Source of the DNA: Hyphomicrobiales bacterium | GTDB taxonomy: Bacteria; Pseudomonadota; Alphaproteobacteria; Rhizobiales; Rhizobiaceae | Direction of reading: 5' to 3' | DNA length: 64,000 nt | Assembly: GCA_900466005.1 (NCBI GenBank) | Contig: UEGQ01000003.1 | Location: 310,001 to 374,000 of the forward strand | Shown: positions 17,113 through 27,147 of the stretch, piece after piece | How positions within the stretch are numbered: position 1 is the first letter of the stretch | Layout of the letters: each line of letters begins with the position of its first letter | The notes under the pieces: model-generated | The model's database searches: none | What the model saw: only the letters and a program-made list of their open reading frames with translations | What the model was told of the DNA's origin: nothing | Program-made: the position numbers and the translations under genes

Positions 17113-18138
17113 ATGAAGAAATCTCTGATCGCAACCGCCGTGTCGGCTCTGGCCCTCGGCGTCGTCTTCGCGGCGCCTGCGCGTGCCGAAGACGTCTCTG
17201 CATGCCTCATCACCAAGACCGACACCAACCCCTTCTTCGTCAAGATGAAGGAAGGCGCGACCGCCAAGGCCCAGGAACTGGGCGTCACACTGAAGGCTTA
17301 TGCCGGCAAGGTCGACGGTGATTCCGAAAGCCAGGTCGCAGCAATCGAGTCCTGCATCGCGGACGGCGCGAAGGGCATTCTGCTCACCGCATCCGACACC
17401 AAGGGCATCGTTCCGGCGGTAAAGAAGGCACGTGACGCCGGTCTTCTCGTGATTGCGCTCGACACGCCGCTCGAACCTCTCGATGCCGCCGATGCCACCT
17501 TCGCGACCGACAACCTGCTCGCCGGCAAGCTCATCGGCCAGTGGGCTGCGGCGACCCTCGGCGACAAGGCCAAGGATGCCAAGGTCGGCTTCCTCGACCT
17601 GACACCGTCCCAGCCGACGGTCGACGTCCTGCGCGACCAGGGCTTCATGATCGGCTTCGGCATCGACCCCAAGGATCCGAACAAGATCGGCGACGAAGAT
17701 GATGCCCGCATCGTTGGCCACGACGTGACGAACGGCAACGAAGAAGGCGGCCGTACCGCCATGGAGAACCTTCTCCAGAAGGACTCCGAAATCAACGTCA
17801 TCCACACGATCAACGAACCGGCTGCCGTCGGCGCCTACCAGGCGCTCAAGGCTGTCGGCAAGGAAAACGACGTCCTGATCGTCTCGGTCGACGGCGGTTG
17901 CCCGGGCGTCAAGGCGGTTGCCGAAGGCCAGATCGGTGCGACCTCCCAGCAGTATCCGCTGCTGATGGCGTCGCTCGGCATCGAAGCCATCGCCAAGTTC
18001 GCCAAGGACGGCACGAAGCCGCAGCCGACCGAAGGTAAGGACTTCTTCGACACCGGCGTTGCGCTCGTCACCGACAAGCCGGCCGAAGGCGTCCCGTCCA
18101 TCGACACCAAGGAAGGCCTGAACAAGTGCTGGGGTTGA
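17113..18138 (+). CDS. frcB: Sugar ABC transporter substrate-binding protein FrcB
   Basis: 341-residue periplasmic binding protein of the ribose/galactose/fructose type (Peripla_BP_4). A Sec signal peptide ends near residue 24 (PARAED). The mature part reads [15 protein letters not shown], then the two lobes, with [12 protein letters not shown] typical of fructose or ribose binders. It is the first gene of frcBCAK, has GGGAGGAAG before its ATG, and is followed by a hairpin that should keep its mRNA above that of the membrane genes. Rhizobial FrcB homologues bind fructose, mannose and ribose; specificity here is inferred. Confidence 0.9.
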   Translation: MKKSLIATAVSALALGVVFAAPARAEDVSACLITKTDTNPFFVKMKEGATAKAQELGVTLKAYAGKVDGDSESQVAAIESCIADGAKGILLTASDTKGIVPAVKKARDAGLLVIALDTPLEPLDAADATFATDNLLAGKLIGQWAAATLGDKAKDAKVGFLDLTPSQPTVDVLRDQGFMIGFGIDPKDPNKIGDEDDARIVGHDVTNGNEEGGRTAMENLLQKDSEINVIHTINEPAAVGAYQALKAVGKENDVLIVSVDGGCPGVKAVAEGQIGATSQQYPLLMASLGIEAIAKFAKDGTKPQPTEGKDFFDTGVALVTDKPAEGVPSIDTKEGLNKCWG

Positions 18139-18169
18139 TGCCCTGATCCTTTAGGCCGACAATAAATCG

Positions 18170-18194
18170 AAGGGCGGTCTCGGCCGCCCTTTTT
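18170..18194 (+). terminator. Attenuator/terminator hairpin between frcB and frcC
   Basis: Stem AAGGGCGG (18170-18177) and CCGCCCTT (18184-18191), 6-base loop, running into TTTTT (18190-18194). A canonical intrinsic terminator inside the operon, likely partial. It would raise binding protein relative to permease. Confidence 0.75.
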
Positions 18195-18239
18195 CAAACC
18201 GGAAAGCGAAAAGCGCCGGGTCCCTACGGGAGGGTTCAC

Positions 18240-19298
18240 ATGGCAAGTATCCAGGAATTCGAAAAGGTTCTCGACAAGAGCGACCAATCGATCGCCGCGT
18301 TCGAGGACAGGTCCTTACTTCGGAAGGTACAGCACTTCCTGCACTCGACGCCGGCCGCCGTGCCGTTCATCGTGCTCGTTTCGGCCATCATCATCTTCGG
18401 CGTCACGATCGGCGGAAAGTTCTTCTCGAGCTATACGCTGACACTCATTCTCCAGCAGATCGCCATCGTCGGCATTCTCGGTGCCGGCCAGACGCTCGTC
18501 ATCCTGACGGCTGGTATCGACCTCTCGATCGGGGTCGTCATGGTCATTTCGGCCGTCATCATGGGCAACTTCGCTGTCACCTACGGACTGCCGGCCCCGA
18601 TCGCGATCCTCGCCGGCCTTGTCGCGGGTGGATTGTGTGGCCTCCTCAACGGTTTCCTCGTCGCCAAGGTGAAGCTGCCGCCGTTCATCGTCACGCTCGG
18701 CACCTGGTACATCGTCATGTCGACGAACTTCATTTATTCCGCCAACGAGACCATTCGCGAAACGGATGTTGCCGCCAACGCCCCTCTCCTGCATTTCTTC
18801 GGAAACAGCTTCAAAATCGGCTCCGCCGTCTTCACGATCGGCGTGGTGACGATGGTCCTCCTGGTCCTCGTGCTCTGGTATGCACTCAACCATACCGCCT
18901 GGGGCCGGCATCTCTACGCGGTCGGCGACGATCCGGAGGCCGCAAAGCTGTCGGGCATCCGGACCGACAGGGTTCTTCTTGGCGCCTATTCGCTCGCAGG
19001 CGTGATCGCCGCGATTGCCGCTTGGGTTTCGATCGGCCGCAACGGCTCGATTTCGCCGTCCGCCGCCGTGACCGACTATAACCTTCAGGCCGTGACGGCG
19101 GCGGTGATCGGCGGTATCTCGCTGTTCGGCGGACGCGGCTCCATTCTCGGCACGCTCATCGGTGCGATGATCGTCGGTGTCGTATCCATGGGTCTCAACA
19201 TGCTCGGCGCCGATCCGCAGTGGAAGGTCTTCCTGACCGGCGTTCTCATCATCTCGGCGGTCGCTGTCGACCAGTGGATCAGAAAGGTAGCAGGCTGA
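18240..19298 (+). CDS. frcC: Sugar ABC transporter permease FrcC
   Basis: 352-residue BPD_transp_2-type permease (RbsC family) with about 8-10 hydrophobic helices from residue 37 onward. TLGTWYIVMSTN and GRHLYAVGDDPEAAKLSGI (the coupling loop contacting FrcA) are family landmarks. It forms the inner-membrane channel for the sugar delivered by FrcB. The start has GGGAGGG upstream, and the stop overlaps the frcA start as TGATG. An N-terminal cytoplasmic extension of about 35 residues precedes TM1. Confidence 0.92.
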   Translation: MASIQEFEKVLDKSDQSIAAFEDRSLLRKVQHFLHSTPAAVPFIVLVSAIIIFGVTIGGKFFSSYTLTLILQQIAIVGILGAGQTLVILTAGIDLSIGVVMVISAVIMGNFAVTYGLPAPIAILAGLVAGGLCGLLNGFLVAKVKLPPFIVTLGTWYIVMSTNFIYSANETIRETDVAANAPLLHFFGNSFKIGSAVFTIGVVTMVLLVLVLWYALNHTAWGRHLYAVGDDPEAAKLSGIRTDRVLLGAYSLAGVIAAIAAWVSIGRNGSISPSAAVTDYNLQAVTAAVIGGISLFGGRGSILGTLIGAMIVGVVSMGLNMLGADPQWKVFLTGVLIISAVAVDQWIRKVAG

Positions 19299-20080
19299 TG
19301 GCACAGGAAGCAATTCTCACCGCCCGCGGTCTCGTCAAGCGCTACGGCCGTGTCACCGCTCTCGACAATGCGGATTTCGACCTCTATCCGGGTGAGATCC
19401 TGGCGGTCATCGGCGACAACGGCGCCGGCAAATCTTCGCTGATCAAGGCGATCTCGGGCGCCGTCCGTCCGGACGAGGGTGAAATTCGGCTCGAAGGCAA
19501 GCCGGTACATTTCTCCTCGCCGATGGAAGCGCGCGACGCCGGCATCGAGACGGTCTACCAGAACCTGGCGCTGTCGCCGGCGCTCTCGATCGCCGACAAC
19601 ATGTTCCTCGGTCGCGAGATCCGCCGGCCGGGACCGCTCGGGTCCGTTTTCCGCATGCTCGACCACAAGCGAATGGAAAAGATTGCCCGCGACAAGCTCA
19701 CCGAACTTGGTCTCATGACGATCCAGAACATCAACCAGGCGGTGGAAACGCTGTCCGGCGGTCAGCGTCAGGGCGTTGCCGTGGCCCGTGCCGCCGCGTT
19801 CGGATCGAAAGTCGTCATCATGGACGAGCCGACGGCCGCTCTCGGGGTGAAGGAATCCCGGCGCGTGCTCGAGCTTATCCTTGAGGTGCGCTCCCGCGGT
19901 CTGCCGATCGTGCTCATCTCGCACAACATGCCGCACGTATTCGAGGTGGCCGACCGTATCCACATCCATCGGCTCGGGCGGCGCCTCTGCGTCATCAAGC
20001 CCGGCGACTATTCGATGGCCGACGCGGTCGCCTTCATGACGGGTGCGCGCCCGGCGCCTGACGCGGAAATGGCTGCATGA
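19298..20080 (+). CDS. frcA: Sugar ABC transporter ATP-binding protein FrcA
   Basis: 260-residue ABC ATPase. Walker A GDNGAGKSS at 39-47, signature LSGGQ at 152-156, Walker B VVIMDEP at 172-178 and the switch histidine in LISHNMP are all present. It carries a single cassette, whereas RbsA/AraG-type sugar importers have two fused cassettes; this is the known arrangement of the rhizobial Frc system. The TGATG overlap with frcC and ATGA overlap with frcK indicate translational coupling. Confidence 0.93.
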   Translation: MAQEAILTARGLVKRYGRVTALDNADFDLYPGEILAVIGDNGAGKSSLIKAISGAVRPDEGEIRLEGKPVHFSSPMEARDAGIETVYQNLALSPALSIADNMFLGREIRRPGPLGSVFRMLDHKRMEKIARDKLTELGLMTIQNINQAVETLSGGQRQGVAVARAAAFGSKVVIMDEPTAALGVKESRRVLELILEVRSRGLPIVLISHNMPHVFEVADRIHIHRLGRRLCVIKPGDYSMADAVAFMTGARPAPDAEMAA

Positions 20081-20700
20081 CGCCGAGCCTGGCGGACGTC
20101 GCAAACGAGATCATCAGGCGGGCGACAGGACGTGCCCGCTTTCTGGTCGCGATTGCAGGTCCGCCGGGGGCGGGCAAGTCTACGGTCGCGGAAACGCTCG
20201 TCGACGCGCTCGGCCAGCGTGGTGAAACGGCCGTCGTGTTGCCTATGGACGGCTTCCACATGGACAATGCCGTGCTTGAGGAGAAGGGGCTTCTTCCCCG
20301 CAAAGGCGCGCCCGAGACCTTCGATGTTCGTGGTTTCATCGACATTGTCCGCGCGATCCGCGCCGGCGGTGAGGTGCTCGTCCCGGTCTTCGACCGTAGC
20401 CGCGAGATTGCCATTGCCGCCGCGCGCGTGATCTCGCCCTCGCACCGCATCGTGGTTGCGGAGGGCAACTACCTGCTGCTCGACGAGGCGCCATGGTCGG
20501 GACTCGCCGGCCTTTTCGACCTCTCCGTCTTTCTCGACGTCCCCGAAGACGTGCTTGCCGAACGCCTCGCCGACCGCTGGCGGGGCTATGGCCTCACGCC
20601 TGCGGAGATCGCCGCGAAGGTCGGTGAAAACGACCTTCCGAACGGTCGTCGCGTGCTCAGGCAGAGCCGCCCCGCCGATCTTGTGATCGCCAATCTCTGA
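20077..20700 (+). CDS. frcK: FrcK, P-loop kinase of the uridine/pantothenate kinase type
   Basis: 207-residue P-loop kinase with Walker A AGPPGAGKST at 27-36 and the phosphoribulokinase/uridine kinase-like segment VLPMDGFHMDNAVLEEKGLLPRK cut into two recognisable blocks: DGFHMDN and GAPETFDV. It overlaps frcA by 4 bases and closes the frcBCAK operon, so it probably phosphorylates an imported sugar. The real substrate has not been settled from sequence; fructose kinase activity is the common annotation. Confidence 0.85.
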   Translation: MTPSLADVANEIIRRATGRARFLVAIAGPPGAGKSTVAETLVDALGQRGETAVVLPMDGFHMDNAVLEEKGLLPRKGAPETFDVRGFIDIVRAIRAGGEVLVPVFDRSREIAIAAARVISPSHRIVVAEGNYLLLDEAPWSGLAGLFDLSVFLDVPEDVLAERLADRWRGYGLTPAEIAAKVGENDLPNGRRVLRQSRPADLVIANL

Positions 20701-20954
20701 TCCTTTCGCAAGACCGCGACTGCATCTCGCGTCGCCGGGTCTTCGCCCTTGCCGGCCGCCTTGCCGAGGCAACTCGCTCTCGCCGCAACAGGCGAACCGA
20801 CCGGTAAAATTCGAAGAATTTGCTTCAGGCAATTTCAGTTCGCGGCTGATACCAACCGGATATCCGCGGAGGTCTTCCGCTCGCCCGTACCGCCTTACGC
20901 GATCTGGCGAACCGAACCGGCCTCAACAAAGAAGGAAAGGGTGTCAGAGAAGCC

Positions 20955-21347
20955 ATGCCCATCTTGATCGTCGAAGACAACGCGACCAACGCGATGATCC
21001 TAAAGCATCTGGCCAAGAAGGTCACCGACGACGAAATCGTCGTCGAGAGCGATGCCGGACGGGCGCTTGCACTCTGCCATAACACCTTCTTCTCGATGTT
21101 GATCGTCGATCAAATCCTGCCCGGCATGACCGGCCTCGAGGTTGTTCGCAAGATCAGGATGATGGAACGCTACGACGGCGTTCCGATCGTCATGGTAACG
21201 GCAGATCAGGAGCCGAAGCTACAGGAGGCCGCTCACGAGGCGGGCGTGACAGCATTTCTGACAAAGCCCGTGGAAGCGGTTGCCTTCCGAAATCTCCTGA
21301 TCGCCCACCTTGGGGTCCGGTCTTTCATTCCTGCGGCAGCCGGCTGA
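20955..21347 (+). CDS. Single-domain response regulator (CheY-like)
   Basis: 130-residue receiver domain with no output domain. The acidic pocket includes Glu7 and Asp8, the phosphoacceptor is Asp52 (LIVDQILPGMTG), and Lys104 lies in FLTKPVEA. It ends 9 bases before the hybrid kinase gene. It probably acts as phosphate sink, relay or protein-interaction partner in the three-gene module that ends with an HD-GYP regulator. Confidence 0.9.
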   Translation: MPILIVEDNATNAMILKHLAKKVTDDEIVVESDAGRALALCHNTFFSMLIVDQILPGMTGLEVVRKIRMMERYDGVPIVMVTADQEPKLQEAAHEAGVTAFLTKPVEAVAFRNLLIAHLGVRSFIPAAAG

Positions 21348-21356
21348 GAGGCGTCG

Positions 21357-23585
21357 ATGGGAGGCGCGGCGAGCGTTGGCAGTCGGATATTACGGAGAGC
21401 CACCGACACTGCGATCATCCTCCAGGTCCTGTCGGTCGTCCTGCTTGTTGTTCTGATCGCACTTTTCGTCGATATCTCCCGTCATTTCCAGCTGCTCTAT
21501 GATGATGCTCGCGAGGATGCTCTCTGGTCGGTTGTCCAGCTCGAGCGCGATGTCCGCGCTCTGGCGCGTGAGGTCACGGAGATCAGGAGCGGCGGGTCGC
21601 TGGCCGTTCACACCGATGAGATCGGCGTTCGGCTCGAGGCGCTGGTGCAGGTTGCTCGGACGCTTGGCGAGCTATCCCTCGGTCGCGACACCGCGACGGA
21701 GGCTCTTTACCGGTCGGTCGTCCATGGTTTGGCCGACGCGGAACGGATCCTTTCGAATCTCAGGAATGGTCCTGAAGCCGGCGAGCGGTTCGCGCATCTC
21801 GACGCGACGCTATCCGCGCTCTCAGGTCAGGTCGAAGAGCTGCTGGACCGGGTGCATGCCGGAGAGAGTGTTGCGCGCGAGAGAAACCGGGCCGCTGTGC
21901 TTGATCTGGGGCGGAGCGCCGCCGCGATGCTTATTCTGCTGCTCGCTTCGGTCCTCTTCCTGGTCCTCACCCTGCGCCGGCAGTTGGGAGCCGTGCGACA
22001 GACCGGTCGCGAACTGAAGGTGGTGACGCGGCAACTCACCGAAGCCTATGAGGCGGCGGACGCCGGCAATCGGGCGAAGTCGCAGTTTATGGCGACCATG
22101 GGGCACGAGATCCGCACGCCGCTCAATGCGATCCTCGGCATGGCGGAACTGCTCGAGTATTCGGAGCTTCCCGAGGATGCGCTTTCGAGCGTGAAGACGA
22201 TCCGCTCATCGGGCGAGGCACTGCTCGAGGTCATCAACGAGATCCTTGATTATGCGAAGATCGAGCACGGCAAGCTTGAACTCGAAGAGCGGGCTGTCGA
22301 CATCTCGGCACTTGCGGAAACGACTGCGAACATCATTCGCGGACGAGCGGCTGATCACGGCAATGCCGTCGTTCTTGATATACCCGATGCGCTCGATGCC
22401 CATTATGTCCGCACGGATCCGACGCGACTGCGTCAGGTTCTGCTCAACCTCCTCAGCAATGCAGTGAAATTCACCAGCAAGGGGACGGTGACGCTCCGCG
22501 TTCGTGAGTTCTATCGTACCGGCAAGCTGATGCTGCGTTTCGAAGTCGAGGACACCGGCATAGGTATCGATGAGGCAGGCCTCGCAAAGCTCTTCCAGCC
22601 ATTCTCACAGGTCGATGCCAGCATCAGCCGCAGATACGGTGGCACGGGTCTCGGCCTCACCATCTGCAAGCAGATCGTCGAAAAGCTCGGTGGCGAACTC
22701 GGCATGAGCAGCACGGTGGGCGTCGGGAGCATCTTCTGGTTCGAGATCGCCGTGGTCGCGGTCGATCGGGACGAGGTGATGAGGCACGGGGCCGCTCAGG
22801 ATGCGGCGGCGGGTCTGCTGCGCAAACGCATCCTTTTGGTCGAGGACAACCGCGTCAACCAGCAGGTGGCACGGCGTTTCCTGGAGCGGCTCGGCCAGAA
22901 CGTCTCCATCGCAGACGACGGCGCCGAGGCAGTGCGTCTTTGCGAGAGCGAAACGTTCGATCTCATCTTCATGGACATGCAGATGCCCGTGATGGACGGG
23001 ATCGAGGCAACCCGCCGCATTACCGCTGGACGCCTGAACGGACGGACCCCGATCGTCGCCATGACGGCGAACGCCTCGGATGACGATCGTCGTCGTTGTC
23101 TCGAAGCCGGGATGATGGGGTTCGAGGCCAAGCCGATCACCATGAAGAGGCTGCGCAACGTGATCACGAGGCTTTCGGAGGCAATGGTCGACGACAATGC
23201 CAAGGCCGAGCCGTATGACACGGGCCTCCCTGATCTGGAGGCAGTCGATATTCCGGTGCTGGTGCCGCTGCCGATCGACGGTCTCGATGGCGAACGGCAG
23301 TCGGAATTGGTGGAAGCCCTCGGAGAGGATGTCTTCGAGGAATTGATCGCGTCCTTTTTTGATGACGCCGCAAGCCTCGTCCTGGAATTGCGCCAGGCCA
23401 TCCGTGAGGAGAGCCCGCAAGACGTCGACCGGGTGCTGCACACGATCAAGGGCGCTGCGATCAACGTTGGCCTTAACGATATTGCCGGAAAGGCGAGTGC
23501 ACTGCGAAAGACCGACCCGAATCTCTACGACGTGGATCGGCTGGCCGACGAACTGGAAACCCTGAAGTTCAAGCTTGTGGCCTGA
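21357..23585 (+). CDS. Hybrid histidine kinase with receiver and HPt domains
   Basis: 742-residue complex sensor kinase. TM1 (about 19-39) and TM2 (about 189-207) flank a periplasmic, mostly helical domain. Then come HisKA with His250 (MGHEIRTPLNA), an HATPase domain with N box about 361-371, DTGIGI about 399-404 and GGTGLGL about 428-434, a receiver with Asp540 (FMDMQMPVMDG), and a C-terminal HPt with His695 (VLHTIKGAA). All steps of a phosphorelay, His-Asp-His, are in one chain; the last Asp is likely in the adjacent receiver proteins at 20955 or 23603. Stimulus unknown. Confidence 0.92.
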   Translation: MGGAASVGSRILRRATDTAIILQVLSVVLLVVLIALFVDISRHFQLLYDDAREDALWSVVQLERDVRALAREVTEIRSGGSLAVHTDEIGVRLEALVQVARTLGELSLGRDTATEALYRSVVHGLADAERILSNLRNGPEAGERFAHLDATLSALSGQVEELLDRVHAGESVARERNRAAVLDLGRSAAAMLILLLASVLFLVLTLRRQLGAVRQTGRELKVVTRQLTEAYEAADAGNRAKSQFMATMGHEIRTPLNAILGMAELLEYSELPEDALSSVKTIRSSGEALLEVINEILDYAKIEHGKLELEERAVDISALAETTANIIRGRAADHGNAVVLDIPDALDAHYVRTDPTRLRQVLLNLLSNAVKFTSKGTVTLRVREFYRTGKLMLRFEVEDTGIGIDEAGLAKLFQPFSQVDASISRRYGGTGLGLTICKQIVEKLGGELGMSSTVGVGSIFWFEIAVVAVDRDEVMRHGAAQDAAAGLLRKRILLVEDNRVNQQVARRFLERLGQNVSIADDGAEAVRLCESETFDLIFMDMQMPVMDGIEATRRITAGRLNGRTPIVAMTANASDDDRRRCLEAGMMGFEAKPITMKRLRNVITRLSEAMVDDNAKAEPYDTGLPDLEAVDIPVLVPLPIDGLDGERQSELVEALGEDVFEELIASFFDDAASLVLELRQAIREESPQDVDRVLHTIKGAAINVGLNDIAGKASALRKTDPNLYDVDRLADELETLKFKLVA

Positions 23586-23602
23586 CGGCCAAGGAGGCGA
23601 CG

Positions 23603-24673
23603 ATGCGTATTCTGCTGGTGGACGACAACAATACAAATCTCAAGCTCCTGACGAAGCTCGTCGCGAAACTCGATCAGTGCGAGGCCGTGCCGTTCGCAGG
23701 CCCCGACGCGGTCCTGTCCGCCCTGCCGGACCTCGACTTCGACATCGCCATCATCGACTACCAGATGCCGGTCTATAACGGTGTGGAACTCTATACGGAG
23801 ATCGTACGCTTCGAGAAATATGCCGACGTTCCCGTGATCTTCATCACCGCCGATACGGACATGACGACGCGCATGGCGGCCCTGAATGCCGGGGCGATCG
23901 ATTTCCTCACGAAGCCGGTGAACCCGATCGAGTTCCAGGCGCGCGTGCAGAACATCGTAAGCCTTTCGCGCGCGCGCAAGCAGTTGGCGGATCAGGCAGA
24001 ATGGCTCCGACGCGAAGTTGATCGGGCCGTTGCGGAACTGCGCCAGCGGGAGCAGGAGATCATTCATCGGCTGACGCTGGCAGCCGAATACAAGGATCCG
24101 CATACCTCCCGTCACACCTCCCGCGTGGCCGCCTATTCCGAGGCGATCGCCGTCGAGCTCGGCCTGCCGGAGCAGCTCTGCAACGACATCCGTCTCGCCG
24201 CCCCGATGCACGACATCGGCAAGGCCGCCATGCCAGATACCCTGCTCCTGAAGCAGGGCCGCCTCACCGAGGCCGAATATCGGCAGATGCAGGCGCATGC
24301 CCAGATCGGCGGAAGCATTCTCGCGCAATCCCATTCGTCCTTGCTGCAGCTCGCCTCGGAAATCGCCGTCAGCCATCACGAGCGCTGGGACGGACAGGGC
24401 TATCCGAACCGGCTGGCGGGTGAGGCGATCCCGATCGCCGGCCGGATTGTCTGCATCGCCGACAACTTCGATGCGCTCACGACTGAGCGCCCCTACAAGT
24501 CCGCATGGTCGTTCGACCGCACAGTCGAGCACATCCGAGGGCGCGCCGGCTCGCAGTTCGATCCGCAGTGCGTGGCGGCCTTCGAGCGCGCCCTTCCGAA
24601 GATCTACGAGATCATGCAACAGGATCGTGAGGAACAGGCGCTTTCGGCTATCGCTTCGGCCTCCGGCTTCTGA
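23603..24673 (+). CDS. Response regulator with HD-GYP domain (RpfG type, cyclic di-GMP phosphodiesterase)
   Basis: 356-residue regulator: receiver (1-120, Asp52 in IIDYQMPVYNG), coiled-coil linker (about 120-155), then an HD-GYP domain. HDIGK lies at 203-207 and HHERWDGQGYP at 258-268, both intact, so hydrolysis of cyclic di-GMP is expected. It follows the hybrid kinase gene after 17 bases with AAGGAGGCGACG as ribosome binding site. It is the likely output of the module, linking an unknown stimulus to cyclic di-GMP, a molecule that in rhizobia affects motility and polysaccharides. Confidence 0.92.
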   Translation: MRILLVDDNNTNLKLLTKLVAKLDQCEAVPFAGPDAVLSALPDLDFDIAIIDYQMPVYNGVELYTEIVRFEKYADVPVIFITADTDMTTRMAALNAGAIDFLTKPVNPIEFQARVQNIVSLSRARKQLADQAEWLRREVDRAVAELRQREQEIIHRLTLAAEYKDPHTSRHTSRVAAYSEAIAVELGLPEQLCNDIRLAAPMHDIGKAAMPDTLLLKQGRLTEAEYRQMQAHAQIGGSILAQSHSSLLQLASEIAVSHHERWDGQGYPNRLAGEAIPIAGRIVCIADNFDALTTERPYKSAWSFDRTVEHIRGRAGSQFDPQCVAAFERALPKIYEIMQQDREEQALSAIASASGF

Positions 24674-24747
24674 CGGGCGAAATGCGGGATTGACCGGTGG
24701 GCTGGTCGTGGTATCGACGACCCGATGACACCTGCCGGAGGCACGCC

Positions 24748-25785
24748 ATGCAATCGCTCACCATCCGCCGCCCCGACGACTGGCACCTGCACCTGCGTGA
24801 CGGCGCCATGCTTCGCGGCGTGATCGCCGACACGAGCCGGCATTTCGCCCGCGCGATCGTCATGCCGAACCTCGTGCCGCCGGTCGTCACGACGGTCGAT
24901 GCGCGTGATTACCGCAACCGTATTCTGGATGCGCTTCCGGAGGGCCACAGCTTCGAGCCGCTGATGACCCTCTACCTGACGGAAGAGACCAACCCCGACG
25001 ACGTCGAGGAGGGCAAGCGCAGTGGGCTGATCACGGCGGTGAAACTCTATCCCGCCGGTGCGACCACCAATTCGGCGAGCGGCGTGCGCAATCTCGACAA
25101 GGTGATGCCGGTCCTGGAGCGCATGGCGAAGATCGGCCTGCCGCTCTGCGTCCACGGCGAAGTCACTACACCGGAGGTCGACATCTTCGATCGCGAGGCC
25201 GTCTTCATCGAGACGGTACTTGATCCGCTGCGGCGGCGCCTGCCGGAACTGAAGGTGACGATGGAGCACGTGACGACCTCCGACGGCGTTGACTACATCC
25301 GCTCCTCGGCCGCCAATCTTGCCGGTTCCATCACGACCCATCACCTGATCATCAATCGCAACGCGATCCTCGTTGGCGGCATTCGCCCGCACTACTATTG
25401 CCTGCCTGTCGCCAAGCGCGAGAGCCATCGCTTGGCGTTGCGGGCGGCGGCGACGTCGGGCGATCCTCGCTTCTTCCTCGGCACCGATTCCGCACCTCAC
25501 GTCGATCCTGCGAAGGAATGCGCCTGCGGCTGCGCCGGCATCTATTGCGCGCCAAACACCATGAGCTGCCTTGCCCACGTGTTCGAGCAGGAGGGCGCGC
25601 TCGACAAGCTCGAAGCCTTCGTGTCGCTGAATGGACCGGCCTGGTATGGGCTGCCGCCGAACGAGACGCGGATCACCTTGGTCAAAAGGGCGGCGCCGGT
25701 ACAGTTTCCGAAGAAGATCGAGACGGGTGCTGGTTCGGTGACAGTCTTCGATCCGATGTTTCCGATCTATTGGGACGTCGAGTAA
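24748..25785 (+). CDS. pyrC: Dihydroorotase (class II)
   Basis: 345-residue metal-dependent amidohydrolase that closes N-carbamoyl-L-aspartate to dihydroorotate in pyrimidine synthesis. The zinc ligands His13 and His15 sit in DWHLHLRDG, the carboxylated lysine is Lys99 in AVKLYPAG, and DSAPH supplies the catalytic Asp. It matches the E. coli-type PyrC length. The start ATG has CGGAGG at 24735-24740. pyrE lies 600 bases downstream with a DUF805 gene between. Confidence 0.95.
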   Translation: MQSLTIRRPDDWHLHLRDGAMLRGVIADTSRHFARAIVMPNLVPPVVTTVDARDYRNRILDALPEGHSFEPLMTLYLTEETNPDDVEEGKRSGLITAVKLYPAGATTNSASGVRNLDKVMPVLERMAKIGLPLCVHGEVTTPEVDIFDREAVFIETVLDPLRRRLPELKVTMEHVTTSDGVDYIRSSAANLAGSITTHHLIINRNAILVGGIRPHYYCLPVAKRESHRLALRAAATSGDPRFFLGTDSAPHVDPAKECACGCAGIYCAPNTMSCLAHVFEQEGALDKLEAFVSLNGPAWYGLPPNETRITLVKRAAPVQFPKKIETGAGSVTVFDPMFPIYWDVE

Positions 25786-25900
25786 CACTCCTCCCGCCGA
25801 CCATTCTTGGGTGTTTGTCCGGCGGACATCAGTCCCTCGTTGCCGGGGCTCGAAAAATCGCCTAGCCGATTCCCTCGGAAAGTATTTGCGGGGGAATAGA

Positions 25901-26254
25901 ATGACATTTCAGGAATCCGTTTCCACCGTCCTGTCGAAGTACAAGGACTTCACCGGCCGTGCATCGCGCTCGGAATTCTGGTGGTTTGCACTCTTCACCA
26001 TGATCATCAATTTCGTGGCATCGCTGCTCGATCAGGCGATCATCGGCATAGGGCTTCTCGACACGCTGGCCGCACTTGCGCTGCTCTTTCCGAGCCTTGC
26101 CGTCGGTGCGCGTCGTCTCCACGACATCGACAAGTCCGGCTGGTTCATGCTGCTGGCGCTGATCCCGATCGTCGGTTGGATTGTTCTCGTCTATTTCAAT
26201 GTGCAGCCGAGCCAGCCGACGGCAAACCGGTTCGGCGCGCCGCCTGTCGCCTGA
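25901..26254 (+). CDS. DUF805 inner-membrane protein
   Basis: 117-residue small membrane protein. It has the DUF805 pattern: an N-terminal soluble piece with YKDFTGRASRSEFWWF, then about three hydrophobic helices and ARRLHDIDKSGW before the last helix. Function unknown for the family. GGGGGAATAG precedes the ATG. It lies between pyrC and pyrE on the same strand, but nothing in its sequence links it to pyrimidine synthesis. Confidence 0.85.
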   Translation: MTFQESVSTVLSKYKDFTGRASRSEFWWFALFTMIINFVASLLDQAIIGIGLLDTLAALALLFPSLAVGARRLHDIDKSGWFMLLALIPIVGWIVLVYFNVQPSQPTANRFGAPPVA

Positions 26255-26384
26255 GTGCAGAGGCCCCGCTTCGCCGGGCAGTCCGGCGAACTCCCTCCTT
26301 TGTCTGATAACTGCGGCTGGAAAGGGCGACGGCTTGCTGCTATTGCGCTTGCTACGCAATCATCAGCCAGAGTGAGGACCCGCC

Positions 26385-27077
26385 ATGATGCCGACGTCGT
26401 TTTCCGATCCTGCCGTAACGGCGGAACTCGTTGCGAAGATGCTGTGGGAGATCAAGGCGGTGCACTTCTCCGCCGATAAGCCCTACAAGCTCTCTTCGGG
26501 CATGATGAGCCCGGTCTATATCGACTGCCGCAAACTGCTTTCCTATCCGCGCATCCGTTCGGCGGTGATGGATTTCGCCGCCGCGACCGTCATGCGCAAT
26601 GCCGGCTTCGAACAGTTCGATTGCATCGCCGGCGGCGAGACGGCAGGCATTCCCTTTGCTGCGCTTCTCGCCGACCGTCTGGGCCTGCCTATGATTTACG
26701 TGCGCAAGCAGCCCAAGGGCCATGGCCGTAATGCCCAAATCGAGGGCCATATGCCTGAAGGAGCGCGGGTGCTGGTGATCGAAGACCTGACGACGGCCGG
26801 CGGCAGCATGTTCAAGTTCATCGATGCCGTGCGCGCGGCCGGTGGTGTCGTCGAGCACGGGATCGCACTCTTCTTCTACGGGATCTTCCCCGAGGCGAAG
26901 GAGCGTTTCGTCAACGGCAACGTCACCTTGCATTACATCGCCACCTGGCGCGAGGTCCTTGCCGTTGCGCGTGTGCAGAAGCTCTTCGACGAAAACACCC
27001 TCGCCGAGGTCGAAGCCTTCCTCGATGCGCCGCTCGCTTGGTCGGCGCGCAATGGCGGCGTCGCCTCTCTTTCTTGA
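26385..27077 (+). CDS. pyrE: Orotate phosphoribosyltransferase
   Basis: 230-residue type I phosphoribosyltransferase converting orotate and PRPP to OMP. The PRPP-binding loop [13 protein letters not shown] lies at 129-141, [11 protein letters not shown] (about 105-115) supplies the flexible-loop basic residues, and [16 protein letters not shown] is the N-terminal signature. ATG at 26385 follows GTGAGGACCCGCC; a second ATG codon follows at once. It is slightly longer than the E. coli enzyme, as usual in rhizobia. Confidence 0.95.
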   Translation: MMPTSFSDPAVTAELVAKMLWEIKAVHFSADKPYKLSSGMMSPVYIDCRKLLSYPRIRSAVMDFAAATVMRNAGFEQFDCIAGGETAGIPFAALLADRLGLPMIYVRKQPKGHGRNAQIEGHMPEGARVLVIEDLTTAGGSMFKFIDAVRAAGGVVEHGIALFFYGIFPEAKERFVNGNVTLHYIATWREVLAVARVQKLFDENTLAEVEAFLDAPLAWSARNGGVASLS

Positions 27078-27147
27078 CAAGGGGCTGGCAATCTCCGGCG
27101 GATTGCTTTAAATCGATTGAAATGTCAAGGGCGAGCGGGAGGCTTGT

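Noticed and set aside
27074..27102. TTGACA at the end of pyrE as promoter of the sugar kinase gene
   Set aside because: No acceptable -10 element at 16-18 bases; it overlaps the pyrE stop by chance.
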